Of a stretch of DNA of 64,000 bases, positions 23,720 through 36,710 are shown in pieces; the first letter of the stretch is position 1; every line of letters begins with the position of its first letter. Both the position numbers and the translations under genes were made by a program. Source of the stretch: Proteromonas lacertae (lineage: Eukaryota; Sar; Bigyra; Opalinata; Proteromonadidae). The stretch spans positions 62,001 through 126,000 of the forward strand of contig NGBS01001160.1 of NCBI GenBank assembly GCA_002245135.1, in the 5' to 3' direction. Below the pieces are notes generated by a model that searched no databases, was not told where the DNA came from, and was given only the letters and a program-made list of their open reading frames with translations.

Positions 23720-24009
23720 AGTCTAATTTTGTTTGTTTTTCTTAAGAGTGTTTTTATACATAATTAAGCAGGATTAATGCACAAATAAATATGATTAAGG
23801 AGTTGACATTTTCATATCATCCATTATACTGATATTTTCTACCTAATATTCATTTAGAAGATCTACTCAATTAGAAATTATTTTATTGTGGTAATATATA
23901 TGATAATTAGATAAGGATATGAAAAATATTCTTGTTTCAACTTTGTAACCACATTTTGATTGTTAAATCATAGATTAAACACAAAATTGTTGTAACAGCA
24001 TTTTAGTAA

Positions 24010-25320
24010 ATGGCTTATATTCTTATGTACACTGAATTATTTTATGTTATTTAGATTTTTTTTGTTTTCATGTGTATCATGCAAGTATACACAGCACTTA
24101 AAGTTCAGAAATGATGGAACTTTCAAAATCACTCAGGTATTCGCTATGCTATCATGTTTTTAGATTACTGATTTGCATTTTGCAGCTGATGATGATAATG
24201 ATAGAAAAGCAAATGAGTTACAATCACAGAATCTAAAACTAGATCAACCGGATTTAGCAGTATTCACAGGTGATAGTGTGTCAGATTATTCATGGAATGG
24301 CAAAGAAAAGGGATTCTTCGAGAAGTATTGGATGAAATATACAAATCCCGTTACATCTCTCAAAATTCCTTATGCTTTAGTATTAGGAAACCATGATGGA
24401 GGTTATTCATCAAGAGAACAAATTGTTGCACTTGATCAAACCAACGAATACTCAATGACTGAACGAGGACCAAAATATCTTCACGGAGTTACAAATATAT
24501 CATTTCAATTATATTTTTATCACTAATAGTTATTTCTTAATATATTTTACTATTATATTCCAATATATGATGAAAAAGATGAAAATGTAGAAATGATTCT
24601 ATGGTTTTTCGATTCTATGGCTTATGAATGTTTAGGAGTGAAGAATAGTTGGGGTTGTGTTTATCCTGATGTGATTGAGTGGTATATGAAGGAAAGTAAT
24701 AAAATTAATGAAAAGTATAACAGAACTGTAAAGGGATTAGCATTCTATCATATTCCTCAGTCTGATTTCTTCAATGCTGCACATATAAACAAAATAGTAG
24801 GAAATTATCAGGAAGATGTTGCTTGTCCTTTAATTAATACTGGATTAGTAGCTGCAATGATTAAACAGTATATATATATATTACATATATAATCATAATA
24901 ATTACGTCTAATAGGGGTAATATAATGGGTGTATTTGTTGGTCACGATCATGTAAATGATTTCACAGTCAATTACTATGGTCTAAACTTGACATATGGTG
25001 CAAAAACAGGATATAGTGGATATGGTGAACCCGCAGGCACAAGAGGTATTGTCCTCTCTAAGAATTCTTCAACTTATTACACTTACATTCGTAATAAAAA
25101 CGGATTAATCCAAAATTCTGCTAGTAATAGACAGGTGGTACAATTCAAATGTCCAGATCGTAGTTCCAAAAATGGTTTGAATGCTTTAGAAATATCATCA
25201 ATTATGATCTCTGTTCTGATTGTTATTAACATATCCATTTGCGTTGGTATATACATATGGAAAAGAAAGACCAATAAAGATAAAAAACCAAATCCAAGTA
25301 AACTAATCACTGAAATATAA
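24010..25320 (+). CDS. membrane-anchored calcineurin-like metallophosphoesterase (PAP29/DCR2-like)
   Basis: 384 aa; introns 24027-24054, 24137-24163, 24497-24550 and 24868-24914. Signal peptide M-A-Y-I-L-I-F-F-L-F-S-C. Metal-site motifs: I-T-D-L-H-F, V-F-T-G-D-S-V-S, L-G-N-H-D-G, then Y-H-I-P and V-G-H-D-H-V-N-D-F. A membrane helix near residues 345-370 is followed by a Lys-rich tail, so the catalytic part faces outside or the lumen. The third intron has in-frame stops and fits best as an AT-AC intron. A GT-AG alternative (24489-24530) also keeps frame but loses the G-V-T-N-Y-Y join expected in this family. It is likely a purple-acid-phosphatase-type enzyme; substrate unknown. Confidence 0.85.
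24497..24550 (+). other. candidate AT-AC (U12-type) intron
   Basis: 54 nt, starting ATATCATTTC (one mismatch to the U12 donor ATATCCTTT) and ending TTTTAC. A TTTCTTAATA branch-like element sits about ten bases before the end. Removal joins G-V-T-N to Y-Y-I-P-I in frame. Confidence 0.45.
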
Positions 25321-25447
25321 ATTACATTAATTCTTCATCGTTATTATTATTAGATCGTAATAACTTTTTTTTTGTTAATTGAGAAATACTCTTCAAAAAT
25401 GTAAATCCAAAAAATAAGAAATATAGTCGTTTCATTATTAATCAAGA

Positions 25448-28400
25448 ATGTTTCCAGGCTTTGAAGGTAATTTGCCAGTATAATTATATATTTAATAAAA
25501 AATTAACTCTATTACTATTATCTAAATATGAATAGAATGGAATAGACTATTCTCTTCTCTCTTCTTTATTACAAACAGGCATGATGCCAGCAATAATGTC
25601 TGATGCAGAAAAATACCACAAGAGAAGTGAAAATGGCTTAGTAGGTCTTTTAAATCAGTATGATTTTAATTTATGTAAAATAGAGGTGCAACTTGCTATT
25701 TAAATTCATTATTGCAAGTACTATTCTTTGTTCCAGAGTTGCGTTACCATTTTCTGAGGTTAGATCCAAATTTACTAGGATCACAATATCTTGATGTATA
25801 TATTATTTTGTATACTTTATTAGAATAATGGTAGAATAATAACCAGTGAAAATAAAGAAGAACAAGAGAAGATCAATCAATCTGTAAGAACAATCCCATT
25901 GTATTTACAGCAGTTATACAGTGAATTATTACTGACCAATAAAGAAGCAATTTCAACAAAATTATTCACTTCCGAAGGATTAGGTTGGAAAAATAATGAA
26001 AATTTTGATCAACAAGATATAGCTGAATTAAACCGATTATTATTAGATTGGATAGAAAAATCATTAGTAAATATCGAGTCAATGAAGAATATAATACCTT
26101 ATTTATATGAAGGCACAGTAAGTCAAGTAATTGAATGCTCAGAATGTAAAAATAAAAGTGAAAGAGATGAAGTGATTAGAGATTTGATAGTTCCACTTTC
26201 TGGTGAAGATTTGATAGATTGTATTAACGAATATTTAAAAGTGGAAGAGTTAAAAGGTGATAATAAATACAATTGTGAAAAATGTAATAAAAAAGTAAAT
26301 GCTATGAAAGGAATGAAAATTAAAAAATTTGCTCCATTTCTTCAATTTTCATTGAATAGATTTGTGTATGATATGAGAACTTATCAAAGAAGAAAGTTAA
26401 ATAAAAGATGTGAGTTTCCACTAGTTATTGATACTTCTTTGTTTTTATCAGATAAAATAGAGAATATTAATGATATTAAATCAAAAATGATTTGGATAAC
26501 TGATTTACATGATTCAAGTGAGAAAATAAATGAAATTATTGATAAATCAAAATCATATGGTAATAATGGTAATATATATGATCTTGTAGCAATTGTGTGT
26601 CATAATGGAAGTGCATTTGGAGGTCATTATACAGTTTATATAAGAGATGTATTTAGTGAAGAAAGTGAAAGTACAAAGACAGAAGGAATTAATGAAGATA
26701 ATGAAGAAAATAATGAAGATGAAGATGATGTAGATTCTGTTTTACCTATATTTACTAATACTTGGCTTGATAAATTAATGAATTATTATTATACAATATT
26801 AATTGGTAAATTGGAAGAAAAAGGATTAAAGAATGGCGGACTATTTGAGTTAATTTTACAGCATTATTTTGAAGATTTTAAAAAAGGATGCGTTTCATTA
26901 GAAGATGATAAGTTTAAAACATTAATGAAGATTTATCATCATTCATATTTACAGAGTTGTTTTATTCCAGTAAATGATTATATAACAAAAGATAAACAAC
27001 ATTTCTTAGTGTGTAAAGATGATTTAAGACGTGATGCTATAATACTGAGAGAAATATCTAATGATGATTTAGAAAAGATATTAATTGAAGAAAGAACAAT
27101 TGTTACTAATAGTATATATAATTTTTTTATTATTTTTATGTATAGGTTTTAAAACACATGATGATGATGTGTGTAATATGAGTGAAAGTCTTAGTTGGAA
27201 TATAGATAATCAAATTACACTTTTGACCTTAGAGAATAAGCCATTTAGATCTGCACTTGAAATTGTTTTTATGTTATTTGATGTGTCAGTATATATATAT
27301 ATATTATTATAAATAGAGGAGTGATATAGGTGATTATAATAAACATAAAGAATATATAATCAATAAATGGTATAATGGAATATATGACAAGTGTTTTGGT
27401 AATTTAGAATTATATATAAAGAACAGTAAAGCTCTTAATGTTACTGAAGATTTTTGCATAACTCACAGAGGTGATACAGATTGTCATGAAGTTATGGATA
27501 TAATAAGAAATGAAAGAACTATAGTTGCTGATTGTATATATAATATATATATATATATTATATATATTTGAATAGATATTCGTAATTACAATGAAACTAA
27601 TCCAGATGATAAAATCTACTCTTTTGAGAACAGTAAAGAATTATATAATAAATATAAAAAAGAAATTCTTCCAAACATTGATGAAAATAAATTACCCTAT
27701 CTTAGTGGTTTAGAATTATTGATTACTGAGAGTAGTATATTAAGTAGAAATGGTGATAGTCAATTAGACTTGGGACTTAGTTTGTATAAAAAATGGAATG
27801 AAGTATTTTATGATAAATGTTTATGTGGTTTTGTTATATATTATAGAAAAAGTGAATTTATTGATGTATTGGAAAATAGTAAGAAAATTAGACTTTTTCC
27901 TTTTAAATTCAATAAATTAAAAAATGCAATTATGAATGAAAGGAATATGATGTTAATTGAGATGAATAGAATTGATGATTCTAATATCACATTTTCACAA
28001 GAGAGTTATGATGATTTGATAAATCATTATAAAAGAAGTATTAAAGATATTGAATTCTTAGAACCTGGCCCATTTGAATTGTTGTTAAATAATGTATTAT
28101 TCATTTATTAATTATATAGATAAAACAACCAGAACAACTTTCATTTTTTATATCAAGAATAAAAGCTGAATGGGCAAGTTGCTTTCAACATTTTTATGGC
28201 TATCCTGAAATGTACATTAGAAAATGTAAATTGTTAAAAGTTTATAAAGACTTAGGATGTGAAATGATCAAATTAAATACTTTCCAAAAGAATGATTTAT
28301 TAGATCTGATTGCTCAAGAAAGAGAAGAAGTTAGAAAATGTATATATATATTATTATTATTATATATTATATATTATAATATCCAAATAGATAATATTAA

Positions 28401-31370
28401 AAGCAAATTGAATATGAATGATATTTTACATCCAAGTGATAAAATATCAACAAAACAAAAGAAAATCAATACTGCAAATGAAAAGAAAATCAATAAATAT
28501 TTTGGTAAATGGTATTATTTCAATGATGATAAAGTAACACAATTATCAAATATATTTGGGCTTGAAGATATGTTTGGTGATAATAAAAGTCCAGCTAATG
28601 GATATATGCTATTTTATAGAAGTAGAATATTGAATAAAGACAATACAAATGGAATATTAATACCTAAGATTATATATAACAAAGTACCAGAATTTTGGTC
28701 TTCTAAAATTGAAAATGAAAATAGTGAATTTGATAAGAAGTATGAAGAAGAGCAAAAAGAAATGAAGAAGAAAGAAATACAATTAAAATCTGTAAATATT
28801 CATATTTATACTGAAAAATCAATAGAAATTACAGATGATGTTGTTTTAAAAGTATATATATATATATATTGTTTTCGTTATATTTATAATTATTAAATAG
28901 TATAAAGAAGATACAGATGAAAAAGAAAGTCAATACTTTGAAAAAACTTTGAAGTTTAGTGAATTGCAGAAAAAATTTAAGGAAGTATTAAAGATTAATT
29001 CAAATGAAAATATACATATATACAGATTAATATCAGTTCAAAATAAATGCACTTCTCCAGAGTATAAAGGATTAAAGTATTATCATATTGACAAAGAAAT
29101 TAAACCTTTTGGACAGAATGATGAATTAGTTACTGAATTAGGAATTGAAAATGGAGATAACCACTTGATTCTAACAGATTCATATGTAAAGAGTCATGTT
29201 TTAGCTATTGGTTCTCAAAATGAACCAATTATTACAACATTTCATATATTATACCTTGATCAAAAAGTAGATACAAAGATCTTTCCATATGGCATTAACA
29301 AATCCAATATGGTTTCTAGATTATTCTATATATCAGCTTCATTATTAGGAACTGAAAAAGATGAAATAAGAATAAGTTACAAGAAACATTCAAAGAAAAC
29401 TGGTAAAGCATTTGCTGATATGATAAAAGATGATATAACATCAGAATCAACCACAATTGAAGAATATTTCAAAGATACTGACAATATTGAAATATATGTT
29501 GAGAAGAAAACTGAGTCTTATAATGGTAGAATGTTAGTGTTTAGAGAATTGGATAAAGAATCTTCATCTACTGATGTATTATTTATTAATTAATTATTGT
29601 TAATATTTTAATAGTTGAATATTTATCTACAAAATAAGAATAATACTCCTCAATTATTACTCTCCAAATCGTTTTTATCAACACTTCATTTGAGAGAATT
29701 TTGTGATATATTAAAGCAATATATTCCAGATGATTGTAAAGAATGGTGTTTAGAATATACTTTACCATTTCAAGAAGGATTGCCATCTAGAGCATTAAGT
29801 AATATTATTTATATTATATAATATATTATAGAATTGAGAAATAATGAAGCAAAATATGTTAAAGATGTAAAAGATTTAACATTACATTTATATGAAAAAT
29901 CATTACTAGAAGATGAAATTGAATTATATTGCAGTTTATGGAATGAAAAAGGAGTGTCAATAGAAACATTAAAGACTGTTATTGATAGAAGATTAACAGT
30001 CTACGAATTAAAGAAGCAGTTGTTTGCTTTATTTGATATAGCAAAAGAACCAAAGAAAGATCATCCAGAAGAGAATGATGATAAAGAAAAAGAAAAGGAA
30101 GAAGAAGAAGAAACTCCTGAAGAAATCGAATATAAACAGTTGTTAGATAATAGAAGAGTAGTGAAAATACCACAAAGTGGACCAATAAAACCACTTAATG
30201 AGGAGAATAGAACAATTATTCAAGTTGGATTGAATCATGGTGATTACATAAGTTTAGAAAACCACAAACCATTGATAAAAGGAAATGTTATTGTAAAAAT
30301 CAACTTATTTGATAGTATGAAGACTGATTTTAGTGATATTTACCCATCCGATTCTGAGTATAAGAAAGAAGAAGCATATGAATTATCAATGAAGATGAGA
30401 GAATCCACAGTAATACCACTAGGAGATGGAATAATGATAGAAGAAAATAAGAAAATAGGTGATTTAAAGAGATTATTAATGAATAATGAAATAGTTGTAG
30501 AAAAAGCAAAGGAAATGAAAATTGAAGATTTTACTGTGAATAATATTAGAATACATGAGTATTATAATGATAAGAAAAGTCCATATTTCTATGTATATAT
30601 TATTATTATTATTATTATTATCAATAGTCTACAGGTAAATTATTCCATGATGCTTTCTCAATTAAACAACTAGATTCAAAGAATAAAGAATATATTTGTG
30701 TTTTAACTACAGAACAAATTATCATTTCTCCATCTGATATTTATTATAATTTGTTGGTATAATGATTATATATATTTATCTAATAAATAGATTATGCCTC
30801 ATAATGAACGTAAACCAAAATGGCCATATGATGAAATCATTATCAGAAAACCAAAGAATTATAATATTACCTATTTTGAAGTTGTAAATGCAATTAGTAA
30901 TAAAACAAAGATTGATAAAGACTTCTTGTTGTGTGCAATGTTATTGAAAGATTGGACATGGAAGATATTATCACCATCTGTGGGAAAGAGACGTGAGAAA
31001 TTTGAATATCCTGAATATTGTGTTATTTGGGCATTTAGTATAGAGAAAATAAAAATTGCAATAAAACCAGAATTTTTAAGAAGAGATGATATTGAGAATT
31101 ATCTAGATATTAAACAAAAAGAAATATTAGCCAATAAGAAGAGTAAAAGTATAGTTCATCATTTATTACATATATATATTATGAATAGAGAAAGTAAAGC
31201 CAAGAGAAAATGACTTAAAATTAGGAGTTCAATTGCAATTTTCACCATCTACTCCTGATAGTGAAGTTACTACTAAACAAGAAGAGATGGAATGGAGTTG
31301 CAGTCAATGTACTTTTATAAATTCAGCAAATCTTCAAAGTTGTGAAATATGTGGATTTCCAAGAAAATAA
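25448..31370 (+). CDS. USP40: USP40-like ubiquitin-specific protease with C-terminal RanBP2 zinc finger
   Basis: Fifteen exons; introns at 25478, 25658, 25796, 27112, 27289, 27534, 28094, 28340, 28852, 29576, 29799, 30593, 30757 and 31149 (26-58 nt each); 1,799 aa. Cys box G-L-L-N-Q-G-A-T-C-Y-L-N-S-L-L-Q (Cys55), a C-x-x-C zinc ribbon and His box A-F-G-G-H-Y-T-V-Y-I (His356). Order and content after that (F-G-K-W-Y-Y-F-N-D, Y-M-L-F-Y-R, several ubiquitin-like domains, W-A-F-S-I-E-K-I-K-I-A) follow USP40. About 500 residues inserted after the His box hold roughly four copies of a module ending in (N/E)-E-R. The last 25 residues are a RanBP2-type finger (W-S-C-S-Q-C-T-F-I-N). The longest gene in the window. 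Confidence 0.9.
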
Positions 31371-31464
31371 TGATATGAAGTATTGTTTTTATTATTATTA
31401 TTATTTTATCGCTATTTTTTACTTATGGGAAATAAATCAACAACATTCAAAAAAAAAGTATTGT

Positions 31465-32151
31465 TTATTCTTGTTTCTCAAGTTGTGCATTTCTTCTTTC
31501 TTTTACTTCAAAGTTGTACACACGAGCCATATTTACTTCCACAGTAATTGATTGACATCTAATAAATGCTAAATCTTCATCTGTATCTTTCTAACAACCA
31601 ATATAAATAAATATCCTATACCAGTCTTTGTGCTGCAGTATTATAATTCTGTTGTAACAATGCAACAGCTTCATCATATGTGTATTCTACCATTACATTG
31701 GCTCCTAACCATATACACACTGTGCCTGTACTATCAACAGTTGCTTTGGTATAAACATTATCAGCTAAAGAGTAATATGTTTCGATATTTTCACCAGATT
31801 CCTAAACAAATAAAATCACAATATTATACTGTTTTTTTCTTTAATAGTTTAACCATATCTAATGTTTTTGCAATTTCTGGTACTTTTAACTTTAATTGCT
31901 TTTTAGTATCAGTCAAATGTCGTTCCATATATTTATACTTCCTATAATAGCAATAATATACCTACAAATATACTGATATAATTGATTCATTTCAGCAATC
32001 AATGTATCTCCTGTAAATCCATTCTTTGTTAGAAATACTTTTATATCACCCTAAAATAAAACATAAATCATACAATATAGACTGCTTTTGGAATTCCTCT
32101 TGGATTTCTTTCACCAATAATTAAATGCTCTTTTGTTGATGGAGTTGACAT
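31465..32151 (-). CDS. PFDN3: prefoldin subunit 3 (VBP1)
   Basis: Five exons; introns 31591-31621, 31802-31829, 31942-31973 and 32051-32073 (23 nt, the shortest I accept here); 190 aa. None of the individual reading frames is long, so the gene is visible only after splicing. Signature blocks: R-G-I-P-K-A-V-Y-I-G-D, Y-Q-K-Y-K-Y-M-E-R-H-L, a central W-L-G-A-N-V-M-V-E-Y, and T-V-E-V-N-M-A-R-V-Y-N-F-E-V-K near the end. An alpha-type prefoldin subunit with two coiled-coil arms. Hexameric prefoldin delivers nascent actin and tubulin to CCT, whose theta subunit is also in this window. Confidence 0.92.
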
Positions 32152-32173
32152 TTAAAAAAAAGAAATAATGTTT

Positions 32174-32180
32174 GGCTTGA
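32174..32180. promoter_or_regulatory. TCAAGCC motif (reverse orientation) in PFDN3/PIERCE-like promoter
   Basis: GGCTTGA on the plus strand, in the 60-bp divergent gap. Confidence 0.4.
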
Positions 32181-32211
32181 CTTTAGCCGTTTCAATTTAT
32201 TAAAAATTAAA

Positions 32212-32681
32212 ATGTCTTCAACAACCATGGATGAAAAACGTGTGCAGAAGTTTGCTGCTTCTACTCATCTATATGTATATCGAATGAAATATCTTTTTAG
32301 GAGAAAGGATGTACTGAACAACTAGATCAGACAAGACACATCCGACCGCCACCAAAAGTAGTACTTCCTGAGTATAATGAAGATATGTGGAGAGATCCTT
32401 ACGATGTTCCTGAAAATTTCACCAGCAGTATAGTTTTTAGTTATAATATCATAGAAAAACCATTTCCAGATAGAGTACAACAACACCCATGTTATACAAC
32501 TAACAATAACGAATATGGTTTAAAAGAAATAGGAGATGCTGATAGAATATCGAAATATTATGGATTGAATGGCAATTTCACAAGAAAATTCAATGGAATA
32601 ATGTATTGTAATGAAGGATTGATATGTGGAATGACAAAAAGTAAAGTTCATTCTTCATTAGATCAAAATCTAAGCTCTTAG
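32212..32681 (+). CDS. small PIERCE/DUF4490-like ciliary microtubule inner protein (tentative)
   Basis: Two exons (intron 32275-32300), 147 aa, stop TAG. The C-terminal half reads Y-T-T-N-N-N-E-Y-G-L, then F-T-R-K-F-N-G, N-E-G-L-I and T-K-S-K-V-H-S-S-L-D. This spacing resembles the PIERCE1/PIERCE2 family (T-x-x-x-Y-G ... F-x-x-x-x-x-x-G-M-x-x-N-x-x-L ... K-S-x-V), proteins that bridge the wall and lumen of ciliary doublet microtubules. The presence of SPEF2 and TBC1D31 in the window makes a ciliary role plausible. The family match is by eye and not strong. Confidence 0.6.
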
Positions 32682-32751
32682 ATGCGTATTTTAATTTTTA
32701 CTCTATTTTAATTCTTTATATATACATGAAAATTTCTTTTGTTAAAAATGT

Positions 32752-32767
32752 GGTGCTTAAAAGCACC
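32752..32767 (-). promoter_or_regulatory. histone mRNA 3' stem-loop
   Basis: On the minus strand GGTGCT-TTTA-AGCACC: a perfect 6-bp stem with a UUUA tetraloop, flanked by TATCA before and ACA after, 29 bases downstream of the H2A stop. This matches the replication-dependent histone element bound by SLBP. Confidence 0.85.
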
Positions 32768-32796
32768 TGATAGTTTTTAAATAAAAACATTTTTGT

Positions 32797-33189
32797 TTAC
32801 TCAGCATCAGATTCATCTTTGCTGTTCTTCTTTGGTAATAAAGCAGGTTCAATATTAGCAAGAACACCACCAGCTGCAATTGTTACATTAGAGAATAACT
32901 TTGATAATTCTTCATCGTTTCTAATGGCTAATTGAATGTGTCTTGGAACGATTCTGCTCTTCTTGTTATCTCTTACAGCATTTCCTGCTAATTCTAATAC
33001 TTCAGCAACTAAATATTCAATGACTGAACATAAGTAAACTGGAGCTGAAGCACCAATACGTTCAGCTACATTCAATTCTCTCATGTATCTTGCAATACGA
33101 CCTACTGGGAATGATAAACCAGCTTTGGCTGAACGTGATACAGCTTTACCAGCACCCTTACCTCTTCCTCCTTTGCCTTTACCTGACAT
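32797..33189 (-). CDS. H2A: histone H2A (canonical)
   Basis: Intronless, 130 aa. [14 protein letters not shown] start, [35 protein letters not shown] and [15 protein letters not shown]. The acidic tail ends K-D-E-S-D-A-E without the SQ motif of H2A.X and without the H2A.Z signature, so it is a canonical replication-type H2A. The absence of introns and the 3' stem-loop support that. No divergent H2B partner is present upstream. Confidence 0.96.
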   Translation of the reverse strand: MSGKGKGGRGKGAGKAVSRSAKAGLSFPVGRIARYMRELNVAERIGASAPVYLCSVIEYLVAEVLELAGNAVRDNKKSRIVPRHIQLAIRNDEELSKLFSNVTIAAGGVLANIEPALLPKKNSKDESDAE

Positions 33190-33527
33190 GTTTATGAAAG
33201 TTTAAGTGAATATAAAACTTTAAGAAAAGTGAAAATGAAAGTTTTATAAAAAATTATGAAACTTCAAGCTTTCTCAAGTTTGAGTTATTGGTAGCCAATG
33301 AAAATGCTTTAAACTATAAGATCAAAAATAAGATCCACTTCTATCAGCAAATCAGCTGGTTTTATTTTTTTACTTTTTATTTTCTTACTGTGAAGTTGAA
33401 ATCATTAGATTATATGTGAAAAAAGAGAAGCAGTGTTGGTATTTGTGTTAGATAGGGGTAATACACGTTACGTTATGAATTTTCAAATACAACAAACATT
33501 AAATGATATACAAACAAACATTACTTA
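33190..33527. promoter_or_regulatory. H2A upstream region and gap to pseudokinase A
   Basis: 338 bp without a gene. Reading on the minus strand toward H2A it holds an ATTGGC box (plus-strand GCCAAT at about 33292), the exact motif TCAAGCTT at 33264-33271, and TTTATAAAAC about 55 bp before the ATG (33241-33250), a plausible TATA element. Nothing RNA-like is visible in the distal part (33300-33527). Confidence 0.45.
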
Positions 33528-36500
33528 TTAGATTATCACACAACATGATTTATTCACATCTTTATTTTCATTCTTCTCTCCATCCATTATTTCATTTACT
33601 TTATCTTCCTCTTGTATTTCACTTGATAAATTTTTTATATTATAAACTTTTTCTTTCTTTTCTAATTGTAAATCATTATCTACTCAAAATATAGATATAT
33701 AACAAATATATAATATACTTGAAACACTAACACATTCCGACAAATATATGTTTTTAATACTCGAGTAATCATGTTTTTTGTGACATTTCCTATTCTTTTC
33801 AATACAATAATTCAAGTAATAATCATATTCCTTTTTTGTCCATGATTTACATTTCATTTCAATGAATGGGTATTTTTCTTTTTCTAATGATTTACTGCAT
33901 ATACTTTCCAATCCACACATACCTATTTTGTTTCCTTGTAATTTTATTATTTCACATTTTCCTAATGTATCTAATCTATTTGCTAATAATATTACACTCT
34001 TATCATTTATCCCAGTATTACTCAAATTCATAACACCATTGTAATCTACTAACATATCTAATATTAACATGTCTGATAAGAATTTAAACCCTATATTACC
34101 AATTGGATTATCTATTTAACAAATACATATTTCTAAATACTATACTATATATCAACAACTTCTCTATGTCATAATAATTTTTCATAAAAAACAATAAATA
34201 TTCTATTCCGTCTGAATGTATGTTGTTATTACTGACATTAATCCTCAGTTTTACTTCATTATTCATTATACCAACAAGTAACAAAAGATTCGTATATTGA
34301 ATAAACCTTATTCTCTTTAAACCAGCTAATACAAACTGAAATCCATATGTAGTTAAACCCATTTCTATTAATTAGATAAAGCAATTTTTATACTGGAACA
34401 ATTAAGTGTATTACCATCCATTAATAGAGACAAATTTGGAGACAGTTTTATCATCCCTACATCTCCTATCATATTTCCATATAAATGTATTTTTTTAATA
34501 CATGTAAATGAAGATATATTGTTTATTAGAAGTTTCACACTTTTATTAGTTAGTTTATTATCTAAATAATAAAGAGATATCAATTTTTAATACAACTCAA
34601 ATCTAACATCTCTATTTCTTTAAATTCTTTCAATCTATAATAAACCAATGATCTGAATAAAACATCATCAATTGTAGAATTGCTGAGATTTGTCACATCC
34701 TTTTTATCTTTAATATATTTCAATAATTCTGGAATGTCTTTATCAATCAATAATTCTTTATTACCATCATAATCAAATTCAATTTTTGAAATAGGAAATT
34801 TGGAGAATAGTACTTTTAATCCTTTTGAATGAATGTTGTTGTTTTTTCTAATGTTTATTCTGTTTAGATATGGATATTTATATAATTCTTTTGATAATAA
34901 TATTATTGATTTATCATTTAAATTCATATCTAAAATATTTAGTTCATTATCTTCATCGATTAATAAACATAAAGAATTAATTAATAACATCAATCCTTTT
35001 TCATCAATTGGATTAGCTATTAAACAAAATATAAAAATGGAATGATAAATACATGTAAGATTAACATACTGCAATTTCATAAAGTAGACTGATTTTAAGA
35101 ATATTTCAATGAAAGAAGAAGAAATATTATACCTCGATAAACTTAATTCCTGCAAATCTGACAGCTGAGAAAATAATGATGCAAAGTGAGGATGGAGTTT
35201 GACAGGTATATCTAATCCATCATAATCTAAAAATATAATGATCAAAACTATACTAAATTTCAGTTTTGTTGGATTAATTACTTTCAATACTTTGAACAAA
35301 TAATCAATTCCTTCTTTGCATAAACAAAAACATTTTGAATCAACTGTGATTATGTCTTTGTTATTTTTCTCAGTATGAAGATTAAATATCATTTCATCCA
35401 AATAAAATTCTTCATCTTCTTGACATTGATGGCTTATGTGATATTTCAATTTGTCTTTTATTAAATAATCATCCTTGTGTATTTTCATCATCAATAATAT
35501 TGATAATATTCTTTCATTTGGTTTATTATTGTAAATTTTTATTAGTCTATTCTTTATTTCTATTTTAATATATTTATTGAATTTATAATATATTTATACT
35601 GCAATAATCATTAAGTGGAAGATAATACTCAGGTGGAAATATTATTTCCATCATAAGTACAAAAAAGTCATTATTATATAACGTTTCTTTTCTTTCTTTA
35701 CACATCATCATATAATTATCTTCATCTTTCAGCATTTCACTCATTTTTGTCATTTCTTCATTCACCTCTTTCAAATCCAATCTATCCTTATTATTCACCT
35801 TTAGCATTCTTTTTATCATTTCTTTCATTATATCATCACATTCCACATCTATAATGTATTTACATCTCATAATATTCTCTTTTATTTTATTCATATTATT
35901 ATCTTCATTGAATGGTAATTTCTTAAATATCATTTCATAGAATATACAACCAATTGACCATATCACACTTCTTTCATTAATTTCTAATCCACTTAATTCT
36001 TCTGGGCTTTTGAAGCATATATCATATATTCTGATATCTTCTTCTTTTCTAATAGTATCTACAAGTAAGTCACAGATTTTCATATCATCATACACATCAC
36101 CATTAATTTCATATATTAAGTTAGAACTCTTCATATTACCAACCACCACATCATATTCTCTCAATATCATCAGCATATTACATACTGAATATATTACACT
36201 ATATACATCATTACTTGAAAATGATTTCCTATTAATTATCTCTTCCAAATCAATATCATAATATTTTCTTGATATTATTATATGATCGCTATATTTATTC
36301 AGTTGAAATGCTTTAGAAGAATAAATGAAGAGGGAACAACAATCTTCAATCAAGCAGTAATTTTCATATAATTTTAAAATTAATTTTTCTTTTATTCCTT
36401 TTATATTCAATATTTTCAACATTGAAAATTCATTTTGATGTTGTAATTTGTAATCTACTTCATTATTACTCTTTTCTAACCTTTCTATTACCTAAATTAT

Positions 36501-36581
36501 ATAAATTAAAAATAATACATTAGTATTCGTTGGTAATATTGAGCGTACTACATCATCTTCAATAGTAAATAACAAAAACAT
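33528..36581 (-). CDS. pseudokinase-LRR protein A with C-terminal CaaX box
   Basis: Nine exons; introns 33680-33718, 34112-34145, 34365-34393, 34562-34593, 35017-35052, 35227-35253, 35560-35599 and 36492-36518; 929 aa. Residues ~25-310 form a protein-kinase fold: L-I-L-K-L-Y (ATP Lys), V-V-V-G-N-M-K-S-S-N where HRDxKxxN should be (catalytic Asp to Asn), K-I-C-D-L-L for DFG, S-P-E-E-L and W-S-I-G-C-I-F-Y-E-M. A second half with ribonuclease-inhibitor-type leucine-rich repeats follows (L-x-L-x-x-N-x-I-G-x-x-G). The protein ends C-C-V-I-I, a CaaX prenylation box. Same architecture as the gene at 57863-60980. Probably a membrane-tethered scaffold rather than an active kinase. Confidence 0.8.
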
Positions 36582-36710
36582 CACCGTAAAATTAAACGGA
36601 TATATTTTTTATTTTCGATTTTTATTATAAGAATAATCAAACTCTCAAAATAAACTTAGTAATATCATATAATAGATTATTTATTATATAATTCATTTTA
36701 TTTCACATAT

